From the NCBI GenBank assembly GCA_905183005.1, contig CAJJDO010000132.1, positions 1 to 64,000 of the forward strand: a stretch of DNA of 64,000 nt. Direction: 5' to 3'. The translations under genes and the position numbers were made by a program. Of the stretch, positions 1 through 12,673 are shown piece by piece. The stretch is from Paramecium pentaurelia. Lineage: Eukaryota > Ciliophora > Oligohymenophorea > Peniculida > Parameciidae. Each line of letters starts with the position of its first letter. Position 1 is the stretch's first letter. The notes below the pieces were generated by a model. The model saw nothing but the letters and a program-made list of their open reading frames with translations, did no database searches and was not told the DNA's origin.

Positions 1-120
1 AATCTCCGGTAATTAGCTCGTATAACCGGATTACCAAAGAATCGAGACTCTTTAAGGTCATTGTGGAGTGTGTGGCCTTTATCCAAATTAGGAATTCCAT
101 TCTTGTAATGGAATTTTGGT
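1..120. other. GC-richer island at the left edge
   Basis: The first 120 bases are visibly less AT-rich than the following 5 kb. On the minus strand an open frame begins with ATG at 100 and runs off the left edge (starts MEFLIWIKATHSTM). A second minus frame and the plus frame are also open, so the coding frame cannot be chosen. Two hairpins lie here: a 6-bp stem at 5-10/25-30, and one at 93-115. It may be the end of a truncated gene. I do not recognise a product. Confidence 0.3.
93..115. repeat. Perfect hairpin, 9-bp stem
   Basis: Nine bases (aattccatt) are followed by a 5-base loop and their exact reverse complement. It marks the boundary between the GC-richer island and the AT-rich desert. 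No T-run follows that would make it a terminator-like site. Confidence 0.6.
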
Positions 121-3100
121 TAGGAAATGAGTATTATTAAACATTTAAACATTTAAACTAAAAAAATGATGCTATTTTAATATAAATTAAAAGAAGAATT
201 TGGAAATTAATGAACTATGTTTCTAATTAATTTTTTTTAAGTATATTAATTTCCACTTCCATTCCACGTACTAGCTTTATGCTTATTTTTCATTTAATTT
301 TTCGTTTCTAAGAATTCTTTACGTGTTTATCTAGTTTTAACTGTAGCCAATATAATTTATAATTATTCTTCTATATTTTGATCTTCTGCAGAATTCAATT
401 CAATTTCTATTAGTTAATGAGTATTTCTTTTTTATTTACTTTAAGTTTCATGCTCTGATTTCGATCCTTCCAAAGTATCAAGTTTTTATTGTTATTCAAA
501 AGATTTATCCTTACTTAAATTATATTGGTAATCTTTATTCTATTCAAAGTGATTAGCAATTTTTCATTTTAGATTCTTATGGAATTTAAAGTTGGAATAA
601 ATTCAGGAAGAATATATTAATTTTAATTTTTAATTTAGATCTCTCTTTCTGAATCATCTTTATAGAAAACTTAGAAGTTTGATAAAAACTCAAAAACTAA
701 TGGAATTTTAGTATGCAAAATATTAATCTCTATGAATATAGGTAGCTATTTTCTTTGTTTAAAGTAACTTACATTTGTTATTATTAGTTTTTTTTAATCT
801 TGATTGAACTGATATTAACAATATACAGAAAACCCTAAATGTTTCATCATCAATCACAATCTATAAATTGCTAATTCCATAGTTTTATTTGCAATTATGA
901 TTGCTAAAGAAGCTATTAATCTATAGGATATCGAATAATGATTTTTTCAGAAATTTTAAGTCAACCCTAATTAAAGAGATTCTTTATGAGATATATATTT
1001 TGATTTTTTTTGATTTTTAATGTCATTCTTAATCTCAAGTAATAATGTGACTTTATTTAAATGGTTGCTTTTAAATACATTATTCCTTTATATATTTCAG
1101 GTGTTTCATATATCATTGATAATTAGTTAAAAAATAGAATATCCACACAGTTTCTTTAAATATAATCACCTCTAAAGTACTCAACAAAGAATGAACTTTA
1201 GAAAAATTATCACAAGTGACAAAATAAAAATCCTTCCTTCTTCTTTTAATAGGGCTTATCTACTAATAAATATTTATTATTTTAAATACATTTATTAATG
1301 AAATTTTAACCTGATAATTACTAGGTGTTTGAAATTATACAGAAGGAAGTTTTGATTTCAGTTCGTGTGGTAGAATTAATACAATGGCCGTTAATAATTC
1401 AAATTTTATTTCAAGGAAATTGATTTTTTGAAAAAAAAATCATACTTTAGATTTGTTAAATCAATAAGTATGAATGTAAATTTGGCATGTTCTAAATTTG
1501 GTTAAATTGTAGCAATTCCAATTCAATTCATAATGGATTGATACCATTATATTTGGTTTATTTCTTCTTGATTCAACCATTATTCCTATTTTTTTTAGAT
1601 TTAATAGTAAGCGCATTATAATAAAAATGAATGAAATTTATAATAAATTTTCTACAATTCCTCTATTAATAAATATGTTTAAAAGAAATGTATTTAATAT
1701 AACAAATATAAAGTTTATAATAAGTTGGAATTGCTAACAAATGAAAATTCATAATTTTTATTTAAGATCAAGAAGTATTGAGTTTAAGAAATAAAAATAT
1801 TCGAAATTCTAACTTTTAGAATATATTGTAAATTTTATATTGTATAATTATACTATATCTCAATTCTCTTATTTTATTTCCTCTCTTATAATTTTCTTTA
1901 TTAGATCAAGCTTTGAATCCGATAGGGCTAAGAATTCAAAATCACATCCATTCATTCCTGCGCTCATCATCGTAATTATACCAAATTAAGATTGATCAGA
2001 TTCATCAAATTAAAATTAATCAGGTTCATCAAATTAAAATTAATCAGGTTCATCAGGTATCGACAGCTTAATTAATTTCCACAATTTCATATGTCTCTTA
2101 GGCTTCATAAGTTTCTTATGTTTCTTAATTTTCTTAATTTTCATAGGTTCATTTAGTTCCTTCTTTATCTGTTGCTCAATCACGGGTTATTGTATTTGTT
2201 TTTATTATTATTTTTAGTTAGTATTTTATTCTTGATCTACTTGTTATTCAAAGTTTTACATAAAAATTTTAATAAACTTATGTATTAATGAATTAGAATT
2301 TATAATAAAAAATATTCTACTCATTACCTTTTCTTATATCAGTTTCATTTTTATTATTAATTTTAATTCATTTTGACTTTGAAGTATTTGAAAAGAAAAT
2401 TATGAAAAATATATTTGAATCATATTGAATGTGAAAATCTATTTTGAGAATAATCATAAAAAAACCTAACAAATATTTAATAATATTGATTGAAATAATT
2501 TTTTTCAAATATGAGAAAACAATATAATAATTATATTATAATTTAATTATTAAAAATCAAGATCTAATTCTCTAAGAAAGATTTTGATTATCTTTGGGTA
2601 TATTTCTTTGAAATTTTCTCATGTATTTTTTAATTACAATTTTTGTTTATTCTTGATTATTTCTATTTGGATATCGATTAGGTTTAAGAAAATTTATTTG
2701 TATTTGCCATCTATCATTCATCCATTTTTTATTTAATAATAATAATAATCATAATACACACACACCCATCATTTATTCTGTTCATTAATCCATTACTAAA
2801 TGTTTTTTCTTTTTTTTAAATCTATATTAATCTGCTTCTTCTAAAATTCTTATCATATTATTTTAAAACCAATTTAGACTCTATATATTTTATTTTTCAC
2901 TTATTATTGACTCAAATCCCCCTTTTAAATCAAAATTATGTTCGCTTTTAATATGTTAATCATTCATTAACTATTAATGTTATTTAAAATTTCTGATAGG
3001 TAAAAGAAACAATATACTTATTTCATTTAGTAAATTCATAATTCCTTAAAACTTAATTTTTTGATATTAAATTTTATTTTAAAACTCTTCAGTTCTTTAC

Positions 3101-5198
3101 TTATAATAATTTGACCTTTAATTTAACTAAATTTCAGTTTTTTTATAAGATTAATCTATAATTTCAGTAAATTATCCAATAATCAATTCGAAAAAAAAAT
3201 AATCTGGAGTAATTTTAGGTTTGAAAGCCACTCCTTAATGCTTCTTTTTCATAACTGTTTTATTTAAATTTAAATTGTCTTCTTTTATAATTAAAAAATA
3301 GATAATATATATTAAAAGTAAATTCTCATATACAAAGACCAAAGAAGAATTCTATTACCAATTCTCATATCTTTTAATAATTTAAGAAAACCTTTTCTAA
3401 AATAATTAATCTTTTTTTCTATAGTTAAAATGTGATTTGTTATTTCTCCTTAAGAGTTTATTTCAACTCTTAAATATTTTTTAAGATTTGACTATTTATA
3501 TTCCCATAATATCCTTATTTACTTAAAAATCTTTTTCTTTTTACTTTATTTACATAATGGCACATATATTAATATTTAAAATCAATTCTAATCTTTAACT
3601 TACTTTCTTGAATCGTAAAATTATTTTTTCTATATTCTTGTTTTGATAAATAATAGTTAAATCATCATCATAAAAAAATACCTTAAGAAAAGCTATATTT
3701 CTTTCCATGATTAACTATATATTGATGTGATATAAGTGCTTTTTAAAAGTTAATATCAATTTATGGTAATATTTATTTCTTTTATATATATTTAAATAAC
3801 AATTCTAAATTTGCCATATTATATGCTGATTGAAAAGTACAAACAATATTTATTTATTTTGATTTTGCTTGCATACAATTAAAGATTTAAATAAATTTAA
3901 TATTTAAACTTATGTGTTCATTCCTTTTATAAATCCTACTTATTATCTGAATAATATTAGCAATAATTACTCAATTAATTTAAAAATCGAAATTTTAGCC
4001 ATTTATATAAAGGGCTTTGAATTGTAAGCATTACTAATTACTTTCTAATAAAAAAAAAAATCTTAAAAATTCTAACTTATGCTAAACTACCTATTTAATT
4101 GATAGACTACTCCTTTATTTATTTTAAACTCAAATTTTTTTTTAAATATATTATTTATACGGAATAGTTCATTTGCTAATAATCATAAGATGGTCTGATA
4201 AATTGTAAATAAATTCTTGGTTAATTATATAATATCTTTCTATCATAGAAATATCAGTTATAGATTTTATAATTTAATTACCTCTTTTTCTAATAAAAGT
4301 GTATTAATTTTAAGATATAATATCTTATAATTCTTAAATACTATTTGCTTTGTTATTTATATCTCCTACTATAATAACTATTACATTAGATTTCCTTTAT
4401 TTTCATCAAATATAAAACTATTATATCATTATTACATTTTATCTGTATCCTGATGATAAAGGTGAATAGAGATTAAGTAATATTAATTCTAAATTTCATT
4501 AAATAAGTTAATATTATAGATTTACTAGTTCTAAACAATTAGATATATCTCTAATTATAAATTATTTATGAACACCTACAGCTAATTCTCCTCCTTAACT
4601 ATTTGATTTTCTTAAATTATTTATAAAATTATACTAGGGGCTAGAATTAACATAAACTCGAATTACTTATAAAAATATAATATGGGGACAATATTATTTT
4701 ATAGCAACTAATGTATTTAATTTTAATGAACTAAAATTTCAGTTAATAATTATTAATTATTCACTAGATTAATGAGAATTTATATTTGCAATTTATTAAA
4801 ACTGTTTGTTATTTGTTTTTGTGTATTTAGTTTATTATTATTGTTTTAATGGGTATTTAAATAAGCATTCATTTTCAATTCCTCGCATTAATAAGACCAG
4901 ATTTAGTATATTTATTTTATTTTGGTGTATTTCCTTTATGTTTTTGGTAAATAAGTTATATATAGGACTATATATTTTATTAGTTCTATCAAATGCAAAT
5001 AATATATTTTAATTAAAAGAGGAAATTGTATTAAATAGTACATATTTTTGAATATCTTAATTCTTGTGGTATGAATCAAAAATTATGCTCTAAAAATAAC
5101 ATTTAACTAATTTTTTAGAATTAACAATAATAATAATAGGTATAAATGAGACTAAAGAACTATAGATATAATATTCTATTGAAGAACATGATTGTATC
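121..5198. other. Gene-poor AT-rich stretch
   Basis: About 5 kb with no convincing coding region under the ciliate code. Open frames occur only because TGA is rare in such AT-rich DNA. None has the codon texture (GAA/AAA/GAT-rich with TAA/TAG as Gln) seen in the genes further right. It holds simple-sequence tracts (AAT/ACAC around 2735-2765) and the 24-bp tandem repeat at 1983-2054. No tRNA, telomere repeat or mobile element was recognised. Confidence 0.6.
1983..2054 (+). repeat. Three tandem copies of a 24-bp unit
   Basis: Three head-to-tail 24-mers sit at 1983-2006, 2007-2030 and 2031-2054. Copies 2 and 3 are identical; copy 1 differs at a few positions. Because 24 is a multiple of three, the repeat is also open in one plus frame (QIKINQVH-like units), but no gene model could be built around it. 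Confidence 0.75.
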
Positions 5199-6631
5199 AT
5201 GTAATTTACATGCTTTAATCAAGCATGCAAATAAAATAGAATTTATTGTTTCAATTTTCTTCGAAATGGATATCATGTTTCTCATCCAAAAGATCAATAT
5301 GATTTAAATAAATTTATTGAATTTTCTGATCAAATCAGGAAAGATTGTGAAGATTTAATATAAAGATTATGTTTGGAAATAGGAAATATTAAAAAAATAT
5401 TAATTTAACTTAATTAAGGATTGAGGATTAAATATCAATTATAAAAAGAAAGAATTTTTAAATTGGATGCAAAGTAATTGAATTAAACTTTTGACGAAAT
5501 GTTTAAATATAATGAAATTACTTAAATTTTACTAGATGATGTAAAATAATGTTCGAATGTCATGATAATTTAATTAAAAAAATAAACTATAGAATTGAAA
5601 CTTTACTTTAATAGAATTGATAGATCCATTTTAAATTATTTATTAACTATAGAGGATTTATTATAATTAATTAACCTAGAAAGAATCAGAACAAGCAGAA
5701 TAATTATTTTAAACAGGTATTACAAATATTTAATTAGGATTTCAATTATATTAGTATGATGAAAAATATGAAGAAGCAATACAATTAATTGATAATGCAT
5801 TACTAATTAATCCTAGTCATTAATAATCATTACATACGAAAGGTATAAAAGCTATAGATAAATATATTAGCTGACAGTCTAAGTTTAATTATTTTTAAAC
5901 TTTTAAATGTAAGAATGCTTAATCAGTATAGTATAGTGTTTACTTAAAAGATATTCCCAAAAAGGATAAATAAATCAAATTTTAAACTTATAAAGAAAAA
6001 CTGGGTTACAATATAATTTTATTAATTGATCTACTACAAATAATTAATAAATATTTTAGCTGATAGTTCAAAGTATTTTAATCATAAACTATTTGATTAT
6101 AAAAATGCTTGATGATTATAAAGCAGCAATTATATGGGCAGATAAAGCTTTGTCAATAGATTCTAAAAATGTTTACTCATTACACACAAAAGGTGATTAT
6201 TGATTCCTTTCTATAGGTAAATCATTATGTTCTTTTAGCATTAGTCAATTATTAGAATGTTAGGAAATTTTGCTAAAGCACTTGAGATTCTAGACAAAAA
6301 TTGAACATATATCCAAATTCTGAGTTATCCTTAGCCACTAAAGGTTTACCATATATTTATTATATAGGAGCTTGGTTAAATTCACATTTTTTTATTTTTT
6401 TCTACAAGATTGTCAAAATATAAGGAAGCTCTTATTTATTATAATAAAGCTATTGGATTAAATCCAAATTATTTATGGGCTAGATATTTTCAGTTTTATA
6501 GTAAGTTGAATGAGAAAAAATACTAAATCCCTGATAGAAAAATGATTATTGAATAATAAAATTGCTTAATTTTCATTACTATTGAATTAAATAATAATAT
6601 CTATTTTTATTTTTATTATTATTTCAACTGA
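5199..6631 (+). pseudogene. Decayed TPR-family gene
   Basis: The first part from ATG 5199 encodes a Cys/His-containing N-terminus (CFNQACK...YCFNFLRNGYHVSHP) followed by a helical stretch. After a frame change near 5690 come clear TPR units: one around 5755-5840 (YDEKYEEAIQ...LLINPSH), one around 6110-6195 (DDYKAAIIWADKALSID), and a last one around 6415-6475 (KYKEALIYYNKAIGLNPN). Between them the units are degraded, with several frame changes that short introns do not repair. Some remnants of 20-30-nt introns remain (for example 28 nt beginning at 5842). TPR proteins act as protein-protein scaffolds. This copy belongs to a large ciliate TPR family, but it looks dead. Its 3' part is present a second time because of the assembly duplication at 7647. 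Confidence 0.7.
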
Positions 6632-9038
6632 CCACTAATTTTAGACAAAGAAAAAGAAATAATAATTTATATGTTTGAGATTATTTGATATATAAGTTAA
6701 TTTTAAAAAGTGTGACATAGTTGCTTTATGAAAGCGATTTACATCTTAATAAGAATTTATATAACTCATGAAATCATATTTACAATTCAAACTTAAATTC
6801 CTTCTTAGTAAAAATAATTTTTAATGAACTTATTTTCTAAAATAGATCTAAAAAAGAAATTTATGAAATTAATAATTTTGTTGAAAATGAGATACGAAAA
6901 CTTAAACGATTGTATCGAATCATTTGAATGATATCATTAATAGCTATATTCTTTGGTTATGATGAAGACTTTTCTTCATTTTTTAAATCTTAATCATTTA
7001 TTTTAGTATTTTAACTTGGCATACATCTAGACCTACCTATGTGGCTGTCCAATATTAAAGAGATCACATTATCATAATATTGCTATTCAGATAATCAATC
7101 GTTTTGAAAAAATAAGAACAATCACTAATCTAATAATAAAAAGAGAAAATCAAGTATTTACTTTAAAAAAAAAAATAGATTAACTTGGTCTTAAATTCTT
7201 CTGTGGCAACCGATTAATATATAGTTTTTCAAGAAAATCATAATATATGAATTTGATTTAATATTAACAAAGAAATAACAAGAACTATCCTTCGAGAATT
7301 TATAATTTAGACCCAATTTGAAATTTCTATAGGACTTTATGCAAACCTATAAATTTAGTTTATTGATTAATCTACCTATATTTATCATCACTCTAGAGTC
7401 TCAAAATTTGCTGAACAAATCATCATAATAAGCAAAAATTACTATGATTGATTCTTTGGTTATTTTAATATGAAATGATAGGCTAAATTAAATATTTTCA
7501 ATGAATATATATATTATCATAATCAAGTGTCAATTTGTTTGATATCTATGAGTTTGACTTAACTCTTCTCTTAATTGTATAGTACTTAAAATACTTAACA
7601 ATCAATATTTGATATTATAATTATCAATTCTTAATGAGCCAAAATNAGAATGTTAGGAAATTTTGCTAAAGCACTTGAGATTCTAGACAAAAATTGAACA
7701 TATATCCAAATTCTGAGTTATCCTTAGCCACTAAAGGTTTACCATATATTTATTATATAGGAGCTTGGTTAAATTCACATTTTTTTATTTTTTTCTACAA
7801 GATTGTCAAAATATAAGGAAGCTCTTATTTATTATAATAAAGCTATTGGATTAAATCCAAATTATTTATGGGCTAGATATTTTCAGTTTTATAGTAAGTT
7901 GAATGAGAAAAAATACTAAATCCCTGATAGAAAAATGATTATTGAATAATAAAATTGCTTAATTTTCATTACTATTGAATTAAATAATAATATCTATTTT
8001 TATTTTTATTATTATTTCAACTGACCACTAATTTTAGACAAAGAAAAAGAAATAATAATTTATATGTTTGAGATTATTTGATATATAAGTTAATTTTAAA
8101 AAGTGTGACATAGTTGCTTTATGAAAGCGATTTACATCTTAATAAGAATTTATATAACTCATGAAATCATATTTACAATTCAAACTTAAATTCCTTCTTA
8201 GTAAAAATAATTTTTAATGAACTTATTTTCTAAAATAGATCTAAAAAAGAAATTTATGAAATTAATAATTTTGTTGAAAATGAGATACGAAAACTTAAAC
8301 GATTGTATCGAATCATTTGAATGATATCATTAATAGCTATATTCTTTGGTTATGATGAAGACTTTTCTTCATTTTTTAAATCTTAATCATTTATTTTAGT
8401 ATTTTAACTTGGCATACATCTAGACCTACCTATGTGGCTGTCCAATATTAAAGAGATCACATTATCATAATATTGCTATTCAGATAATCAATCGTTTTGA
8501 AAAAATAAGAACAATCACTAATCTAATAATAAAAAGAGAAAATCAAGTATTTACTTTAAAAAAAAAAATAGATTAACTTGGTCTTAAATTCTTCTGTGGC
8601 AACCGATTAATATATAGTTTTTCAAGAAAATCATAATATATGAATTTGATTTAATATTAACAAAGAAATAACAAGAACTATCCTTCGAGAATTTATAATT
8701 TAGACCCAATTTGAAATTTCTATAGGACTTTATGCAAACCTATAAATTTAGTTTATTGATTAATCTACCTATATTTATCATCACTCTAGAGTCTCAAAAT
8801 TTGCTGAACAAATCATCATAATAAGCAAAAATTACTATGATTGATTCTTTGGTTATTTTAATATGAAATGATAGGCTAAATTAAATATTTTCAATGAATA
8901 TATATATTATCATAATCAAGTGTCAATTTGTTTGATATCTATGAGTTTGACTTAACTCTTCTCTTAATTGTATAGTACTTAAAATACTTAACAATCAATA
9001 TTTGATATTATAATTATCAATTCTTAATGAGCCAAAAT
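6254..9038 (+). repeat. 1392-bp exact duplication around an N (artifact)
   Basis: Bases 6254-7645 and 7647-9038 appear identical (offset 1393) and are separated by a single N at 7646. This is the signature of two contigs whose overlapping ends were scaffolded without merging. The unit holds the 3' end of the TPR pseudogene and about 1 kb in which I see no gene. Confidence 0.9.
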
Positions 9039-9276
9039 TGTTGGGAATAATTTAATTGAGAAGTTAATTGTATTGATAGCCCCGTAGCAATTATGCTAAA
9101 ACTAGTGTTATTAATTTTGTAAGCATCCATTGCATTTATTTAAGTAACTTTTAATAGATTTATTTGTAAAGCATTTTGCATAAATCTTTATGTTTATTAA
9201 CTAATAACTTTTATCAAGAATTATTTAAAATGTATCTTAATTATTGAATAATTAGGAAGTTTCCAAAATTTCAATC

Positions 9277-10259
9277 TCAAAAGAATTTCTGAAAACTGCT
9301 TGCTTTTCTTTTATTTATGTAATTCTTAATGTTCTACATTCTAATGCTGTGTATATGGTTGTAAATGAATACTTGAGCCATGCTGGCTAATGGTTTTGTG
9401 GAGTATAATAGCTCCAAAACTTCCCATCTAAAATCATATGAATCAATTGTACTTAAAAATGTATTTAGCTGATACCATATTGCCTATTCATCTTTATAAT
9501 AAGTTATATTTAGTCTAACGTTATCATTTACATTATAAGAAAACCCTATGAAAGGTGTAATCAACCAAGAAGAATCTTTAAAATTATAATGAGGACTTGT
9601 ATAGGCAGCAGTTGTTTAGATCGAACTAAATTGTGAAATGGCTTCTTTGACTCCTAAAATTACTTAATAACCCAAAACAAGTAGATTTTTTAAGCCATCA
9701 TTTGGATTCGTTATTACAACAGATACATTTGTCGTCGTTAATTCCTCGATCTAAGTTTATTTCTCTAAATAAATACCAGGATATTGAACTAAATAGAACC
9801 TTTATAGGAAAAATTAATCAAAGAGATAACAGCCTCTTCGAAATTAGGGTTAATGTGAGGATAAGTTTTATTCTAGAATGAAATCATGTTAAACTCATTT
9901 ATAACTTAAATTCTTTCATCATCTATTGCTTACCATCTAATTACAATAGCATAGACGACTGAATAATCGCATTTTTATTGCAGTATAAAATCTAATACTT
10001 GATAATTAATACAATCTGTTGTAACAGTCATAATCTAAAGGGTGAAATAAACTTATGGATGATCTAAGTCGAACACTTCTGTTAATAAAATTATTTTTGG
10101 AGGTTTTGCAAATATGTCAGAAAAATAGACTGTTACTTATCGTTCTAAAGGTGAAATGCATCTACTTCCTCCACTAAACTAATAAGCAAAATTTTTAATA
10201 GTATTGGAATCATATGTAATGATTCCGTACACAATGTGAAATATTAAATATACCTTCAT
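9277..10259 (-). CDS. Secreted H-type lectin domain protein
   Basis: The ORF starts at ATG 10259 and ends at TGA 9277. One intron of 35 nt (9765-9799) keeps the frame, giving 315 aa. The N-terminus (MKVYLIFHIVYGIIT) resembles a signal peptide. Residues about 35-110 carry the H-type lectin pattern: VYFSDIFAKPPKIIL, then FDLDHP, and ending IRWQAIDDERI. The family (discoidin I C-terminal-like) binds N-acetylgalactosamine-type sugars, so a secreted or surface sugar-binding role is inferred. The C-terminal half (about 140-300) is beta-rich and unassigned; it may be a second divergent lectin-like domain. The gene is complete in this copy. A second copy lacking the last 72 nt follows the N at 10280 and is an assembly duplicate. 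Confidence 0.75.
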
Positions 10260-11211
10260 AAAATTAAAATATCATTTTTNGTGTATATGGTTGTAAATGA
10301 ATACTTGAGCCATGCTGGCTAATGGTTTTGTGGAGTATAATAGCTCCAAAACTTCCCATCTAAAATCATATGAATCAATTGTACTTAAAAATGTATTTAG
10401 CTGATACCATATTGCCTATTCATCTTTATAATAAGTTATATTTAGTCTAACGTTATCATTTACATTATAAGAAAACCCTATGAAAGGTGTAATCAACCAA
10501 GAAGAATCTTTAAAATTATAATGAGGACTTGTATAGGCAGCAGTTGTTTAGATCGAACTAAATTGTGAAATGGCTTCTTTGACTCCTAAAATTACTTAAT
10601 AACCCAAAACAAGTAGATTTTTTAAGCCATCATTTGGATTCGTTATTACAACAGATACATTTGTCGTCGTTAATTCCTCGATCTAAGTTTATTTCTCTAA
10701 ATAAATACCAGGATATTGAACTAAATAGAACCTTTATAGGAAAAATTAATCAAAGAGATAACAGCCTCTTCGAAATTAGGGTTAATGTGAGGATAAGTTT
10801 TATTCTAGAATGAAATCATGTTAAACTCATTTATAACTTAAATTCTTTCATCATCTATTGCTTACCATCTAATTACAATAGCATAGACGACTGAATAATC
10901 GCATTTTTATTGCAGTATAAAATCTAATACTTGATAATTAATACAATCTGTTGTAACAGTCATAATCTAAAGGGTGAAATAAACTTATGGATGATCTAAG
11001 TCGAACACTTCTGTTAATAAAATTATTTTTGGAGGTTTTGCAAATATGTCAGAAAAATAGACTGTTACTTATCGTTCTAAAGGTGAAATGCATCTACTTC
11101 CTCCACTAAACTAATAAGCAAAATTTTTAATAGTATTGGAATCATATGTAATGATTCCGTACACAATGTGAAATATTAAATATACCTTCATAAAATTAAA
11201 ATATCATTTTT
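9349..11211 (-). repeat. 931-bp exact duplication around an N (artifact)
   Basis: Bases 9349-10279 recur as 10281-11211 (offset 932), with a single N at 10280 between them. The duplicated part carries nearly all of the H-type lectin gene; its repeat start codon is at 11191. As with the other two N positions, an unmerged contig overlap is the simplest explanation, so only one lectin gene should be counted. Confidence 0.9.
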
Positions 11212-11220
11212 AGTATTAAA

Positions 11221-11475
11221 TTGGATGCATATTCCTAAAAATACCAAAAGTGGGTAGATGGTTTTTATAAAAATCAATAAATGATTTGCTAATAAAAAAA
11301 ATTGGCTACCTAACTTTAATATGGTGATATCCTTACAGAAAATCAGCATTTCTTCTATCAGACATTTAATGTTACAGAAAATTCAAATATGAATGAAATC
11401 TTTGAGTTTTCTAAAAATTTCGATTATATTAATATAAATGATGGCAAAATTATACGAGTAATTGTAGTTTTCTGA
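11221..11475 (+). other. Coding-like fragment without a start
   Basis: An 84-codon stretch is open on the plus strand and ends at TGA 11473-11475. Its composition looks like protein (contains DGFYKNQQMICQQKK and FNVTENSNMNEIFEF). No in-frame ATG is seen upstream before a TGA, and no intron could be placed to reach one. It may be the last exon of a decayed gene. No family recognised. Confidence 0.3.
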
Positions 11476-12673
11476 CTCTACTTCAGGTGAACGGTTGAAA
11501 ATAACATTTTAAATTTTTTAAATAAAAAAAAATAATTAAAAAGTTTGACTGAATTATGAAGTATAAGTCAATCTTCAAAATTTTTGTTATAAATAAAAAG
11601 AAATAAATAAGATGATATCATTATTGCAAATCAATAACGACGTTTGCATTAGAGATTATTTTTATTAGTCAATATTTGTAGTGTTACTAAAAAAATAGAG
11701 ATATGTTTTCCAAAATTATTTTATTTTTGAAAATATAGTTGTATTAAAAAGTAATCCATAGAATAGTGAATTGTTCTATTGTTATTTAAACCATTCAAAT
11801 CTAAGCATAAGCATAAGCATAAACAAATCTTTATTTGAAATACTGTCTAAATTATTATAACCTTTCAATTATTGGACTTAGGGATTAAACTAAATTGGGA
11901 AATATCCTTAAAATCTAAATTTTTGTAAGATGAAAGGAAGAAATTATCGTTTTTTCAATAAAAAATTATCATAGAAAATCAACGTCTTAAATTGATTATA
12001 CTAAGGTTATGAGTCAGTTACGTATGGAACATAATCGGTTTATTCTGAGGGTGGTTGGTTTTATCTCACCAGGATTAAGCTTATTTTTTTTGTATATTTT
12101 TCTGTTCTTGTACAATATGATTGGATCAAATAGTTATAACTTTAGAATTGTAATTCTTTGTTAAATTAGGAGACTTCATATTTCAAAAAAGTAATTAAAT
12201 ATTTAATATAAATAAAAAGTAAATCAATAGTTAAATCTATAGAGGAAATAAATACTGAGATAAAATATTGGTAAATTGTATTCTTATTTTTTGTAGAAAA
12301 TTCTAAAAAACTAAATTTAAACTTAAAGCTTATATTGAAGCTAATTATTTTTATTAGGATCATTCCATGTGGTTTGAAAGTTAGAATTTAACAATGTTTA
12401 TTTTTCAAATAATAATTTCTTAGTAATTAATTTATTTTATAGAAGTTTCATTGAAATTTTATGTTTTCTATTATAAAATAACAATGATCATAGTCAGAGC
12501 ATTAAATAATTATAAAAATAAAAAATTATACTAAGAGTTGTTTTAAACTACAAAATTATTCTACTCAAAAAAACCACCAATATTCGGTTAATTACTAATC
12601 ATTTAATACAAAAAAGATAGCAAATTCTAAATCCATAAAAGTAGATTGTATCACATTAAACTGTTAGAGATAT
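11476..12673. other. Stretch with no gene seen
   Basis: Very AT-rich sequence with short open frames on both strands, none with a recognisable domain. The hexamer cataag is repeated three times near 11804-11822. No regulatory feature can be supported. Confidence 0.5.

Noticed and set aside
4806..5012. 68-codon hydrophobic ORF in the gene desert
   Set aside because: Low-complexity, AT-driven hydrophobic sequence with no domain and no support from flanking composition; expected by chance.
6254..11211. Biological tandem duplications
   Set aside because: Repeats are exact, each is separated by exactly one N, and the same pattern occurs a third time where it breaks a gene. A scaffolding artifact explains all three.
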